Shown here piece after piece: positions 16,029 to 23,982 of a stretch of DNA of 64,000 nucleotides. Position 1 is the stretch's first letter, and each line of letters opens with the position of its first letter. Below the pieces are notes generated by a model, which saw only the letters and a list, made by a program, of their open reading frames with translations, had not been told where the DNA came from and made no database searches. The stretch is from NCBI GenBank assembly GCA_964404285.1, contig CAYOJK010000014.1, positions 1-64,000 of the forward strand. Direction: 5' to 3'. The translations under genes and the position numbers were made by a program. This DNA is from JBASEY01 sp964404285. GTDB taxonomy: Bacteria > CSSED10-310.

Positions 16029-17809
16029 TGATCGTGCCGATGAAAAAAATGACACTTTTGATCAGTGCGCATGATCATGATTCCGCACTCTATAAATTAC
16101 GTGATTTGGGGGTTGTCCATATCAGCAATGTGAAGGTTCCGGAATCGGAAGAATTACCGGTTATTGAAAGAAAAATCACGAAGATCGACAGAGCCTTACT
16201 TGCCATCAAAGGCAGCAGTGCTTCCTCAGAATCAGCGGATACCAAAACCGCTGAAAAAATTGCCGATACCATCGTCTCACTAGTAGCGCAAAAAGATACG
16301 TTACAGGGCGACCTGAACGACATGAGCGCCAAGGAAAGATGGTTCAATGAATGGGGTGCGGTATCTAAAGCATCGATCGATGAGTTGCGGGAAGCCGGTA
16401 TTGTGACACGATTTCATATATGCACGAAAAAAACGCTTAAAAGTATCCCTGACGACGAAACAATTATTGTGTTGAAACAAACAAAAGATACGGTGCATTT
16501 AGTTCATTTCACGGATGTGTTTTCACCTGGACTAGACCTTACGGAAGATCCGATGCCGCCGATAGAAATAGCATCGCTGCGTCAAGATATGGAAAAGAAT
16601 CGGCAAACGATCCAAGATATCGATCATCAACTGGAATCGATGGCTAGTGAATCAGCTAAACTTGTATCATATCGAAAACAACTGGAAACTCAGCGCGAAT
16701 TTGCGCAAGCCAAATATGGTATGGGGGAAGCGGAATCATTCGTTTATCTGCAAGGTTATTGTCCCGTTGAAGACGTGGAAGCGGTTAAACGACTGGCAGA
16801 GCGTGAGGTGTGGGGATATATCGTTCAGGATCCAGACGATCCGGACGAGACGCCGACATTGGTGCACAATCCCAAGTGGCTGCGGATAATTCGCCCGGTC
16901 TATGCCTTCATGGGCACGATACCGGGTTATGCGGAATTCGATATCAGTTTTTGGTTTTTGCTTTTTTTCAGCTTGTTTTATGCCATGTTGGTCGGTGATG
17001 CCGGGTATGGCCTGATTTTTCTGGCAGCAACCGTTTTTGCCCGGATCAAATTAAAGGATTTGCCCTGGGAACCCTTTGGATTGATGTTTGTCCTGAGCGG
17101 TGCAACGATTGTTTGGGGCACGATTACCGGTACGTGGTTTGGAATGGCAGGTGTACTTGATTGGAAACCTTTGGCATTCCTAGGCGCATTTGTCATCGAA
17201 CCGATCAGCAGTATCAATGGAAGTCAAGACTTTATGATGCTCTTGTGCTTTTTTATCGGCGCAGTGCATTTGACAATCGCTCATTCGTTAATCGCTATCC
17301 GAATTATTCGCACACCTAATGCTGTTGCACAATTTGGATGGATAGCAGTGATCTGGAGTCTGTTTTTCGTCGCTCAGACCCTGGTGCTGGGCAAGCCTTC
17401 CCAGCCATTTGTCTTACCGCTTTTAATCGCCGGCTTTATCGCTATCGGGCTGTTTGAAAATTACCAGAAAAATGCGGTGATCAAAGGCGCTCTGTCCTCA
17501 CTGGCAAATCTTCCTTTGAGTGTGATTTCGGCGTTTTCCGATGTCGTATCGTATTTGCGGTTGTTTGCTGTGGGAGTCGCGACGTTCATTGTCGCGGGCA
17601 GTTTCAATCAAATGGCATCTGAACTGATGGGGGGAGTGGTGGGAACTGCTATTGCGGCGATGACAATTTTTCTGGGTCACGCAATAAATATTGTTCTGGC
17701 GGTTATGGCCGTCGTGGTGCATGGAATCAGGTTGAACATGCTGGAATTTTCCGGTCATTTGAGTATGCAGTGGTCTGGAAAAGCCTATCAACCTTTTATA
17801 AAGAAATAA
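16028..17809 (+). CDS. atpI: V-type ATP synthase membrane subunit I (a)
   Basis: 593 residues, the static membrane subunit that forms the ion half-channels. The N-terminal cytoplasmic half (about 1-290) is helical with a coiled coil. The C-terminal half has seven or eight membrane spans, starting with FDISFWFLLFFSLFYAMLVGDAGYG. The essential arginine lies in DVVSYLRLFAVGVATF. The last helix region NIVLAVMAVVVHGIRLNMLEF is also conserved. Translation is coupled to subunit D through TAATG, and subunit K follows after 54 bases. The protein is shorter than typical 640-660-residue homologues, the shortening being in the cytoplasmic half. Confidence 0.95.
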   Translation: MIVPMKKMTLLISAHDHDSALYKLRDLGVVHISNVKVPESEELPVIERKITKIDRALLAIKGSSASSESADTKTAEKIADTIVSLVAQKDTLQGDLNDMSAKERWFNEWGAVSKASIDELREAGIVTRFHICTKKTLKSIPDDETIIVLKQTKDTVHLVHFTDVFSPGLDLTEDPMPPIEIASLRQDMEKNRQTIQDIDHQLESMASESAKLVSYRKQLETQREFAQAKYGMGEAESFVYLQGYCPVEDVEAVKRLAEREVWGYIVQDPDDPDETPTLVHNPKWLRIIRPVYAFMGTIPGYAEFDISFWFLLFFSLFYAMLVGDAGYGLIFLAATVFARIKLKDLPWEPFGLMFVLSGATIVWGTITGTWFGMAGVLDWKPLAFLGAFVIEPISSINGSQDFMMLLCFFIGAVHLTIAHSLIAIRIIRTPNAVAQFGWIAVIWSLFFVAQTLVLGKPSQPFVLPLLIAGFIAIGLFENYQKNAVIKGALSSLANLPLSVISAFSDVVSYLRLFAVGVATFIVAGSFNQMASELMGGVVGTAIAAMTIFLGHAINIVLAVMAVVVHGIRLNMLEFSGHLSMQWSGKAYQPFIKK

Positions 17810-17863
17810 AAATACTATGAGAATACGGGCAGTTATTACAATTTGGAACAAGGAGGACATACC

Positions 17864-18319
17864 ATGTTTTCGGAAGTGACAACAACCGGCTTTGGTGATT
17901 TAGGGTTTTCGCTGACTTTGGCCGCAATAGGTTCCGCGCTGGGCATCGGATATGCGGGTATGGCAGCTGTCGGCGCCTGGAAACGAGCATTTATGCTGAA
18001 CAAAGCCGCACCTTTTATTATGATCGCTTTCGTCGGAGCGCCCCTTTCACAGACAATTTACGGAATGATTCTTCGGAATGCTATTCAGAGCGCGAATCTG
18101 CCGGTCGAAACCTACCCGATGCAGATTCTACTGGGTATCATTGCCGGCTTGGCAATCGGACTGTCTGCTGTCATACAAGGAAAAGCCGGTGCAGCCGCTT
18201 CAGATGCTCTCGGCGAAACCGGGAAAGGATTCGGTAACTATATCATGGTTCTGGGCGTCATCGAAACCGTGGCATTGTTCGTCATGGTATTCACTATGAC
18301 TGCTCTACCAAGCCCGTAG
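17864..18319 (+). CDS. atpK: V-type ATP synthase subunit K (rotor ring)
   Basis: 151 residues, four membrane helices formed from two fused hairpins; multiple copies make the rotor ring. The start at 17864 is chosen over 17843 because of AAGGAGG seven bases upstream. The ion-binding glutamate is in helix 4 (GVIETVALFV); helix 2 has Gln instead (APLSQTIYG), as in the 16-kDa type with one carboxylate per subunit. The residues matching the sodium ligands of Enterococcus hirae NtpK are all polar and conserved: Ser-Gln and Tyr in helix 2, Gln in helix 3 (IQGKAGAAA), Glu in helix 4. This suggests sodium coupling, to be tested. It ends the operon; no strong terminator was seen. Confidence 0.95.
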   Translation: MFSEVTTTGFGDLGFSLTLAAIGSALGIGYAGMAAVGAWKRAFMLNKAAPFIMIAFVGAPLSQTIYGMILRNAIQSANLPVETYPMQILLGIIAGLAIGLSAVIQGKAGAAASDALGETGKGFGNYIMVLGVIETVALFVMVFTMTALPSP

Positions 18320-18486
18320 TAAACCGATCGATAACCGAAAAAAACGGCTTATGACTCTTTCTCGGCGTAGTATATATTCGCTAAGCGCATATACTTCCGC
18401 TAGTTTTCACTATTTTCGGACTTGAGGAAGACTGTTGGAAGGCGGACGCGAAAAGGAGTAAAAAAACGTTTTCTATCTCATGAATA

Positions 18487-20319
18487 ATGCAGACGAAACC
18501 ATTAAATCGACATAAAGTCACGTTATTATGGATATTTTTGTCAGCGCTGATTTTGCGGATTATTTGGATTGTTCAATACCAAGCATCACCGTTTTTTAAT
18601 AACCCATCTTTAGATTTCACATTCTTTGATCAGCGAGCGCGGGAAATTCTCCAAGGTGAGCTCTTTTCCAGCACATATCTGTTCAGTCCCTTATATCCAT
18701 TCTTCCTGGCGCTGGTGTACAAAATTTTCGGCGCTGATCTGTTCTTCCCACGGCTGTTCCAAGCTTTATTAGGAGCGGCGCTGGTTTTTCCGATCTATCA
18801 TATTGCTGTTTTTGCCTTCAATAAACGCACTGCCTTGATAGCCGCATCGATATGCGCCATCTATCTCCCATTGATGTATTACGATGGCATACTAATGGCC
18901 ACAACTCTGCATATTTTCTGCCTCGCAATATCGACAGCATGTCTTGCCAGGGTGATCTCATGGAAACGCATCATTTGTGCAGGGCTTCTGATGGGGCTCG
19001 TGCTGCTTGCCGCTCCCAATTATCTGATCGTTATGGCAGCGGTCGCGTTGTGGTTGATGACGTGTTCTAAAGTGCAGTTCAGGAAGTCTCTGGTTTATGC
19101 AATACTATATATTGCTTGTGCCTTATTGGTTGTTTTCCCGATAACTATTTATCATGCTTTGAATGATGGTGAGTTTGTTTTTGTCGCACCTCATGGAGGC
19201 ATTAATTTCTATCTGGGAAATCATGAGCAGGCTACAGGAACCTATATGTCTATTCCTGGAATTTCTGATTATCCAGGGCAACAAGCGCTTGATTCAAAAA
19301 AAGTTGCCTCAGAAGCAATGGGGCGCCCGTTAACAAATGCAGAAGTATCAGCCTATTGGGTAAACAAAAGCTTGAGTTTTCTGAAAAATGAACCTGTCGC
19401 ATTTATCGTTTTGCAGGGTCGAAAAATCGCTTTGTTTTGGAATGCATTCGAAATACCCAGTGAATATGGCTTGGATTTCGACACTCAATTTCATTCCATC
19501 TTACGTGCGCCTTTGATTCGGTTCGGATGGATAGCGCCGCCGGCGCTGGTCGGATTAATCTTCCTTCTGTTTACACCTGATAAAAAGAAAGCGTTGTTAC
19601 CAGCTTTTATGCTTATCGGAACAATGGCCGCAGTCATCGTTTTTTTCGTTCATGCTCGTTACCGAATACCGGCAACACCATGGGTGATCCTATTTGCAAG
19701 CTTTTGTGTCTCAGAAATCATACGGTTGATACAGAAGAAGCGATGGGGCGTGTTGGGATTGACTGGTGTATTGTTGGTGTTCGCGACAGGTTTTGTCTAT
19801 CAGAACCTGGAAGAGAGAAACGATTTGCCGGGCTGGTTCAATCGTGCACAAGTCTTTTTGGAAACAGGTGATACCGATTCAGCAGAAGCCTGTCTTCAAG
19901 AAATATTGAAGCACGATAACTCGATGAAAACATGGTTTTTACTTGGTTTGATACAATTGAATTCAGGACGTTTGTCGGAGGCGGAACTATCTTTTCAGAA
20001 TGTGCTTGTTCAAGATCCGGATCACTATGAGGCCTTATTGAATCTTGGATTGACCTACAGTGAACAGGAACAATACGAATCTGCGAAACGCTTGCTTGAA
20101 CGAGCGGTACGGCTCTATCCGGACTTGACTCAAGCGCGTCTGGCGCTTGCTACAGTCTATCTTGAACAGAATCAGTTGGAAATGGCTTTGGATGTCCTGG
20201 AAAACATACGAAATGAAAAGCTTCCGATAGAGCAGAGAATCAGACTGGAACAGACTGTCGAGCAAATAGAGATAATAAAGGAAAAGATATATTTCGACGT
20301 AACCACTGATAAGAATTAA
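18487..20319 (+). CDS. Membrane glycosyltransferase (GT-C/GT39-like) with C-terminal TPRs
   Basis: 610 residues. The first 440 form about ten to twelve membrane spans with a first extracytoplasmic loop containing DFTFFDQRAREIL and FSSTYLFSPLYPFFLAL, the pattern of lipid-linked-sugar GT-C enzymes (PMT/GT39, dolichyl-mannosyltransferase type). From about residue 450 onward there are four tetratricopeptide units (FLETGDTDSAEACLQEIL, LIQLNSGRLSEAELSFQNV, LGLTYSEQEQYESAKRLLE, LATVYLEQNQLEMALDV). Such a GT-TPR fusion is likely to glycosylate an exported substrate and hold a partner with its TPR tail; donor and acceptor are unknown. The ATG at 18487 has only a distant AAGGAG; an in-frame stop directly upstream excludes longer forms. 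Confidence 0.8.
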   Translation: MQTKPLNRHKVTLLWIFLSALILRIIWIVQYQASPFFNNPSLDFTFFDQRAREILQGELFSSTYLFSPLYPFFLALVYKIFGADLFFPRLFQALLGAALVFPIYHIAVFAFNKRTALIAASICAIYLPLMYYDGILMATTLHIFCLAISTACLARVISWKRIICAGLLMGLVLLAAPNYLIVMAAVALWLMTCSKVQFRKSLVYAILYIACALLVVFPITIYHALNDGEFVFVAPHGGINFYLGNHEQATGTYMSIPGISDYPGQQALDSKKVASEAMGRPLTNAEVSAYWVNKSLSFLKNEPVAFIVLQGRKIALFWNAFEIPSEYGLDFDTQFHSILRAPLIRFGWIAPPALVGLIFLLFTPDKKKALLPAFMLIGTMAAVIVFFVHARYRIPATPWVILFASFCVSEIIRLIQKKRWGVLGLTGVLLVFATGFVYQNLEERNDLPGWFNRAQVFLETGDTDSAEACLQEILKHDNSMKTWFLLGLIQLNSGRLSEAELSFQNVLVQDPDHYEALLNLGLTYSEQEQYESAKRLLERAVRLYPDLTQARLALATVYLEQNQLEMALDVLENIRNEKLPIEQRIRLEQTVEQIEIIKEKIYFDVTTDKN

Positions 20320-20328
20320 AGGTGAAAT

Positions 20329-20952
20329 ATGATATTAAAAACGTTAGTTGTTGGTCCTTTAGAAGTGAATTGCTATCTAATTGGCGATGAAAAAGGCGGC
20401 CCAATTGGGATTGTCGATCCCGGCGGTGATGCGGAAACAATTTTAAAAGCAGTAAAAAATCTGGATCGTCCGGTAGCGTGTATCGTGAATACTCATGGTC
20501 ATTTTGATCATGTTGGTGCGGTTGAAGAACTAAAACGTGAATTAGGTGTTGAATATCTCATCCATAAAGATGAGCAGAAGATTTTGCAAGAAATGCCGGA
20601 TCATATGGAGTTTTTCGGTTTGGAAGCTCTGAAACCGCCGAAGGTGTCACGATTCATCGAAGATGGTGAATTAATCACTTTAGGGAGTTTGACCGTCAAA
20701 GTGATCCATACGCCGGGTCATTCCCCGGGTGGTATTTGCCTGTATTCCGAAGAAACCGGTCAGCTCATCAGTGGTGATACTTTATTTTACGAGTCAGTCG
20801 GACGCACTGATTTGCCGGGTGGAGACACCGAGACGATGTTGGCTTCGATTGCAGAAAAAATTTTGATCTTGCCGGATAACACACGAGTTTTTCCGGGTCA
20901 TGGCCCAGAAACGCAAATTGGGCATGAAAAACAATTCAATCCTTTTCTTTGA
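20329..20952 (+). CDS. Metallo-beta-lactamase-fold hydrolase (glyoxalase II-like)
   Basis: 207 residues of the MBL superfamily, YcbL/glyoxalase-II-like group. Metal ligands are clear: THGHFDHVGA (HxHxDH), HTPGHSPGG (third His), SGDTLF (Asp) and VFPGHGPET (last His). It opens with VVGPLEVNCYLIGDE, typical of small thioester hydrolases that act on S-lactoylglutathione or similar thiols. The true substrate cannot be read from sequence. It starts ten bases after the glycosyltransferase stop codon and is probably co-transcribed. Confidence 0.92.
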   Translation: MILKTLVVGPLEVNCYLIGDEKGGPIGIVDPGGDAETILKAVKNLDRPVACIVNTHGHFDHVGAVEELKRELGVEYLIHKDEQKILQEMPDHMEFFGLEALKPPKVSRFIEDGELITLGSLTVKVIHTPGHSPGGICLYSEETGQLISGDTLFYESVGRTDLPGGDTETMLASIAEKILILPDNTRVFPGHGPETQIGHEKQFNPFL

Positions 20953-20997
20953 AGCTCAAAGAAAAAGATGATTAAAAATTGAGTCAAGAGTGAATCA

Positions 20998-21026
20998 TTG
21001 CCAAAACACGTTAAATACACTATGAT
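20998..21026 (+). promoter_or_regulatory. Promoter of sulfotransferase gene
   Basis: TTGCCA (20998..21003), 17 bases, TATGAT (21021..21026). The predicted start near 21033 leaves a leader of about 53 bases before the sulfotransferase ATG. Confidence 0.55.
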
Positions 21027-21085
21027 CACAGCGATTTTGGCCTAAAATTATTTGATGTTGAAATAGTTCCAGTTGGAGGGAAAAA

Positions 21086-22141
21086 ATGTTACAGATTACA
21101 GATATGTCCAACAAACTGATTTTTATCGTCAGTTCACCGCGGTCCGGATCGACGTTACTGGAGAGAATGATCAGCGCTCATTCAAAAGTGGTTGGAGGTC
21201 CTGAGCCGCATTTGCTGACACCGTTGGCTCATTTGGGGTATTATGAAAACATAGAAAAAGCGTCGTATGATCATCTTCGTGCGGTCGCGGCGCAACGGGA
21301 ATTTGTAGCTGCTCTTCCGGGTGGTGAGCAGGATTACATTACAGCCTTACAGGCGTATTGTTTTCATCTATATGGAAGGCAACTGGAAGCTGCTGGGGAA
21401 GGCAAGGAACGGGTTCTGGATAAAACGCCGGCTTATGCTCTGGTCCTGCCGTTTATTACCAAGGTTTTCCCTGAAGCGAAGTACGTTCTACTGGCGCGGC
21501 ACCCGGCAGCGATTTTTGCGTCATACGCGCAATCGTTTTTTGAAAACGACTGGAAAGCAGCTCATGAATACAATCCGATTATCGAGCGGTATGTGCCGGC
21601 CATGGCACGCTTTATACGTGAAACCAAGGCGCCGTTTATACATGTCAGGTATGAAGATTTAGTCACGGATCCGGAAAAGTATATGCAAGATGTCAGCAAA
21701 TTTCTGGAGTTACAGTACGAACCCCAGACGGTTGAATATGGGTCGGCAGGGGAGGCCAAGCGGAAAGGCCTGGGTGATCCGATAGGGGTGGATCAGCATA
21801 AACGGCCGGTTACATCTTCGGTGGACAAATGGGTCAAGACGGTTGACGCCGATGTTGAAAAGCAAAAACTATTGGAAAAAATGATCGGTTTTTGTGATCC
21901 GGAGGATTTTCGAACACTTGGTTATGATCCCAATAAATTGTTCGAGCCGCTTGAAGTGTATCGGGCAAAGCCAGCTCCGACAGAGACGGCTACGGGTGGA
22001 AAGAAGAAAAAAAAGAAAAAAATGAATGCTTTTTCCTGGGAGCGCCGCCTGTTACATCTTATTCGACGAAATATCCATAAAAATTGGCTCGGAAAATTGT
22101 TGCGCAAAATCAAATTTACCTGCGATGTCTTATTGAGATAA
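21086..22141 (+). CDS. PAPS-dependent sulfotransferase family protein
   Basis: 351 residues. The N-terminal IVSSPRSGSTLLERMISAH is the 5'-phosphosulfate-binding loop, and YVLLARHPAAIFASYAQSFF is the 3'-phosphate-binding segment, so it should transfer sulfate from PAPS to a hydroxyl or tyrosine of an unknown acceptor. The ATG follows GGAGGG by five to six bases. Odd: the C-terminus (from about residue 300) has seven consecutive lysines followed by a strongly basic amphipathic tail (RRLLHLIRRNIHKNW), likely to contact membrane or nucleic acid. The lysines are encoded by an A-rich tract at about 22006..22023 that could slip. It is followed directly by a perfect hairpin and a repeat island. Confidence 0.88.
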   Translation: MLQITDMSNKLIFIVSSPRSGSTLLERMISAHSKVVGGPEPHLLTPLAHLGYYENIEKASYDHLRAVAAQREFVAALPGGEQDYITALQAYCFHLYGRQLEAAGEGKERVLDKTPAYALVLPFITKVFPEAKYVLLARHPAAIFASYAQSFFENDWKAAHEYNPIIERYVPAMARFIRETKAPFIHVRYEDLVTDPEKYMQDVSKFLELQYEPQTVEYGSAGEAKRKGLGDPIGVDQHKRPVTSSVDKWVKTVDADVEKQKLLEKMIGFCDPEDFRTLGYDPNKLFEPLEVYRAKPAPTETATGGKKKKKKKMNAFSWERRLLHLIRRNIHKNWLGKLLRKIKFTCDVLLR

Positions 22142-22163
22142 GCGTTTCGCTGGTGCGAAACGC
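22142..22163 (+). repeat. Perfect 9-bp hairpin after sulfotransferase
   Basis: GCGTTTCGC, loop TGGT, GCGAAACGC, starting one base after the stop codon. There is no U tract, so it is not a standard terminator; it is followed by clustered AGCGCT palindromes and the phrase GCGGTTCCTGG, which recurs near 23561, and looks like a REP-type sequence. Confidence 0.5.
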
Positions 22164-22505
22164 GGTTCCTGGCAGCGCTCTTCAAGCGCTTCAGCGCTGA
22201 GCGCTGAGTTGGGAGATTTTCAGTTGATAGTGGTCTGTTAGTTTTCCATCCAAAACTAAAAGACAATAAATACTGGATTCTAACACTTGGTGATTGGATA
22301 TTGGACATTGAAAAAAAATCAGCCCCTTACTTCTCTCTTTTCAATTTGACGCAAAATTATTGGTGATTACAAATCCAAGAGAAAGAGAATCGCTGTCATT
22401 TTATTCAGATTGACCAATCGCCCGAAATCCTTCATAATACAAGCATTGCTGCCTTTACAAAGGCTTATGTTTGTTAGATTTTTCACATTAACACAGGCAA
22501 GGACT
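22164..22505. other. Non-coding repeat-rich spacer
   Basis: About 340 bases without a supportable gene. It contains overlapping AGCGCT palindromes (22171..22207), and a copy of the TAACACTTGG...ATTGGACATTG repeat at 22281..22310. Confidence 0.5.
22281..22310. repeat. Dispersed repeat, copy 1 (TAACACTTGG...TTGGACATTG)
   Basis: Shares TAACACTTGG and the phrases ATTGGATATTGG and TTGGACATTG with 23661..23706. The two copies bracket the truncated antirepressor and small-gene cluster, 1.4 kb apart. Confidence 0.55.
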
Positions 22506-22802
22506 ATGGATACGAAAATTGCAGTTTTCAAAGGTAAGAAAGTCCGGAAAACCATTCACAATAATGAATGGTTGTTTGTCGTCAATGACGTTGTGGAAGC
22601 GCTTACGGATACGGTAAATGCGAAAGAATATATAAAGAAAGTCAGAAGTAGGGATCCCGAACTCTCCAAAGGGTGGGGACAGATTGTCACCCCAAAGGAA
22701 AAATCAAGAAACAGATCAATATCTTATTCACTGTTTCTTTTCTTGCAGAATAAAGATATTTTTCCTGATCGAGCCTTCATCAACGTTTTTAGATTTGGTT
22801 AA
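22506..22802 (+). pseudogene. Truncated BRO-N (antirepressor-like) protein
   Basis: 98 residues from the ATG at 22506. The first 60 residues (IAVFKGKKVRKTIHNNEWLF in outline, then VVNDVVEALTD and ELSKGWGQIVTP) match the start of the BRO-N domain found in phage antirepressors and in chromosomal 'BRO family' proteins, which usually continue for another 150-200 residues with an NTEG...IPSPKAEPFKRWLA core. Here the homology stops at about residue 61 and the remaining frame is unrelated and overlaps the end of a gene on the other strand. It is therefore a decayed fragment, with a deletion or recombination junction near 22690..22730. Residual expression cannot be excluded. Confidence 0.75.
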
Positions 22803-23099
22803 TAATGCAGTTTCCAGATTTACGAGCATTTTAAATCTTTCGTGACCGCTACTTGCATGACCATCAACATTACATCCGTGTAATTCGTCAAAATTTGGAT
22901 ACGACAGAACAAGCCCGCTTTTTAAAGAACCCAGGACTGATCCACTCCGAGGATCTACAAGGTCAATATCTACCATAAGCTCTATTCCACCTTCTGTTTC
23001 TGGGAAAAAAAACTTTTGCCAATTTTGACTCATATAAATAACTGCGGATGTAATGATCAGTAGAAGCCAATATATCAGATGTATTTTAAAATTTTTCAT
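22728..23099 (-). CDS. Small membrane-anchored hypothetical protein
   Basis: 123 residues, not recognised. An N-terminal membrane anchor (IHLIYWLLLIITSAVIYM) is followed by a soluble part of about 95 residues with ETEGGIELMVDIDLVDPRSG and a cysteine/histidine patch (LHGCNVDGHASSGHERF). The ATG at 23099 is preceded by AAAGGAGAGG, a good ribosome site, which supports a real gene. Its start overlaps the stop of a 38-codon frame upstream (ATGA), suggesting a two-gene unit. It lies in a repeat island beside a phage-type gene fragment, so acquisition by transfer is possible. Function unknown. Confidence 0.6.
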   Translation of the reverse strand: MKNFKIHLIYWLLLIITSAVIYMSQNWQKFFFPETEGGIELMVDIDLVDPRSGSVLGSLKSGLVLSYPNFDELHGCNVDGHASSGHERFKMLVNLETALLTKSKNVDEGSIRKNIFILQEKKQ

Positions 23100-23212
23100 A
23101 ACCTCTCCTTTTTACTCGCCTTTTTCATCATGTCCTCAAGATTTTCTTTTATTCGAGCAGGAGTGAAGGATCTGACTTTTTTCACTTTCTTTTTCGTCGC
23201 CCTTGCTTCCAT
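23096..23212 (-). CDS. Short basic hypothetical protein coupled to downstream gene
   Basis: 38 codons (MEARATKKKVKKVRSF... to KKASKKERL), strongly basic with 14 Lys/Arg in the first 35 residues. The stop TGA overlaps the ATG of the 123-residue gene. No strong ribosome site precedes this ATG, and the frame is open for about 18 more codons upstream without an ATG, so it could be the tail of a longer gene with an alternative start or a truncated one. The antisense plus-strand frame is a shadow. Function unknown. Confidence 0.35.
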   Translation of the reverse strand: MEARATKKKVKKVRSFTPARIKENLEDMMKKASKKERL

Positions 23213-23371
23213 TTTCAGTTCTTTGGAATATTCTGCTGGTCCCCAAAAACCAGACCGCGCGTTAAGCTAGTTTTGATAAATAGCTCCCTTACTATAGGTG
23301 TCTCATTCATATTGACACAGAGGGTACTCCCAAACCTATTAATCCCCAAATTCATCATAAGCAAGATTAAA

Positions 23372-23547
23372 CTAATCCCGGTAATCCTTTAATCCCGTAA
23401 TCGTGTTCAGACAATAAAAGAACAGGCAACATGGCAGTCATATCCTCATTCTCAACAAATCTCCGAATCCGATTCTGTCAGAGCTAATAAACCGGACAAC
23501 AAAGGTGTCTGTTTGAACACGATTCCAAAGATTACAAAGATGGGCAG
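23372..23547. repeat. Dispersed inverted element, copy A (split arms)
   Basis: Arms: 23372..23413 (40 of 42 bases identical, in reverse orientation, to 60661..60702) and 23510..23547 (38 of 38 identical, in reverse orientation, to 60726..60763). Both arms carry the 15-base end TGTYTGAACACGATT. Here the arms face a 96-base spacer, while at 60661..60763 they enclose a 23-base spacer. This is a mobile-like repeat without a coding gene. The remaining bases between 23213 and 23817 hold no supportable gene. Confidence 0.7.
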
Positions 23548-23660
23548 CGCTCTGCGAGCGCGGTTCCTGGTTTCTAGTTTCTGGTTCCTGGTTGGGTTTT
23601 CGATGAATTTTTATTGGCGAGATTTCTAAATTAAACAGGAAAACTATAAATTCTGGAGAC

Positions 23661-23706
23661 TAACACTTGGAAATTGGTGATTGGACATTGTATATTGGAT
23701 ATTGAA
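23661..23706. repeat. Dispersed repeat, copy 2 (TAACACTTGG...ATTGGATATTG)
   Basis: Same TAACACTTGG start as 22281..22310, then AATTGGTGATTGGACATTG and TATTGGATATTG, an internally repetitive 'TTGGAYATTG' series. It marks the right edge of the repeat island before tRNA-Leu. Confidence 0.55.
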
Positions 23707-23817
23707 CCCCCCGCCCCTCACCCCTTTAAAAAAGAGGCAGCTAAAATCGCACCTCGCTTGTCTATTGCCTTTATAAGTAAATTATGGTAAAAGTCACGGC
23801 GGTTCTGCTGAATGATT

Positions 23818-23901
23818 GCCGGAGTGATGGAATAGGCAGACGTGCGGGACTCAAAATCCCGTGCCCTTCGGGGCGTGTGGGTTCGATTCCCACCTCCGGC
23901 A
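23818..23901 (+). tRNA. tRNA-Leu (anticodon CAA)
   Basis: 84-nt class II tRNA. Acceptor GCCGGAG pairs with CTCCGGC, discriminator A; CCA is not encoded. Anticodon stem-loop CGGGA-CTCAAAA-TCCCG gives anticodon CAA (reads UUG). Variable arm TGCCCTTCGGGGCG, T arm GGGTTCGATTCCC. Unlike the tRNA-Ser in this window it needs CCA addition. It borders the repeat island, a common integration side for mobile DNA. Confidence 0.97.
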
Positions 23902-23908
23902 TGCTGTT

Positions 23909-23944
23909 TGCCCGGCGATTACCTTCGTGCGGGCATTTTGTTTT
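23909..23944 (+). terminator. Terminator after tRNA-Leu
   Basis: TGCCCG, a 15-base loop, CGGGCA, then TTTTGTTTT. It ends eight bases beyond the tRNA and separates it from the following protein gene. Confidence 0.6.
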
Positions 23945-23982
23945 GATCTTCTTTGGATTTTTCCAATATTATGGGAGGGTCA

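Noticed and set aside
18480..18515. Twelve-codon leader peptide overlapping the start of the GT-C gene
   Set aside because: It has no close ribosome site and no attenuator-like features; noted only as an oddity of the start region.
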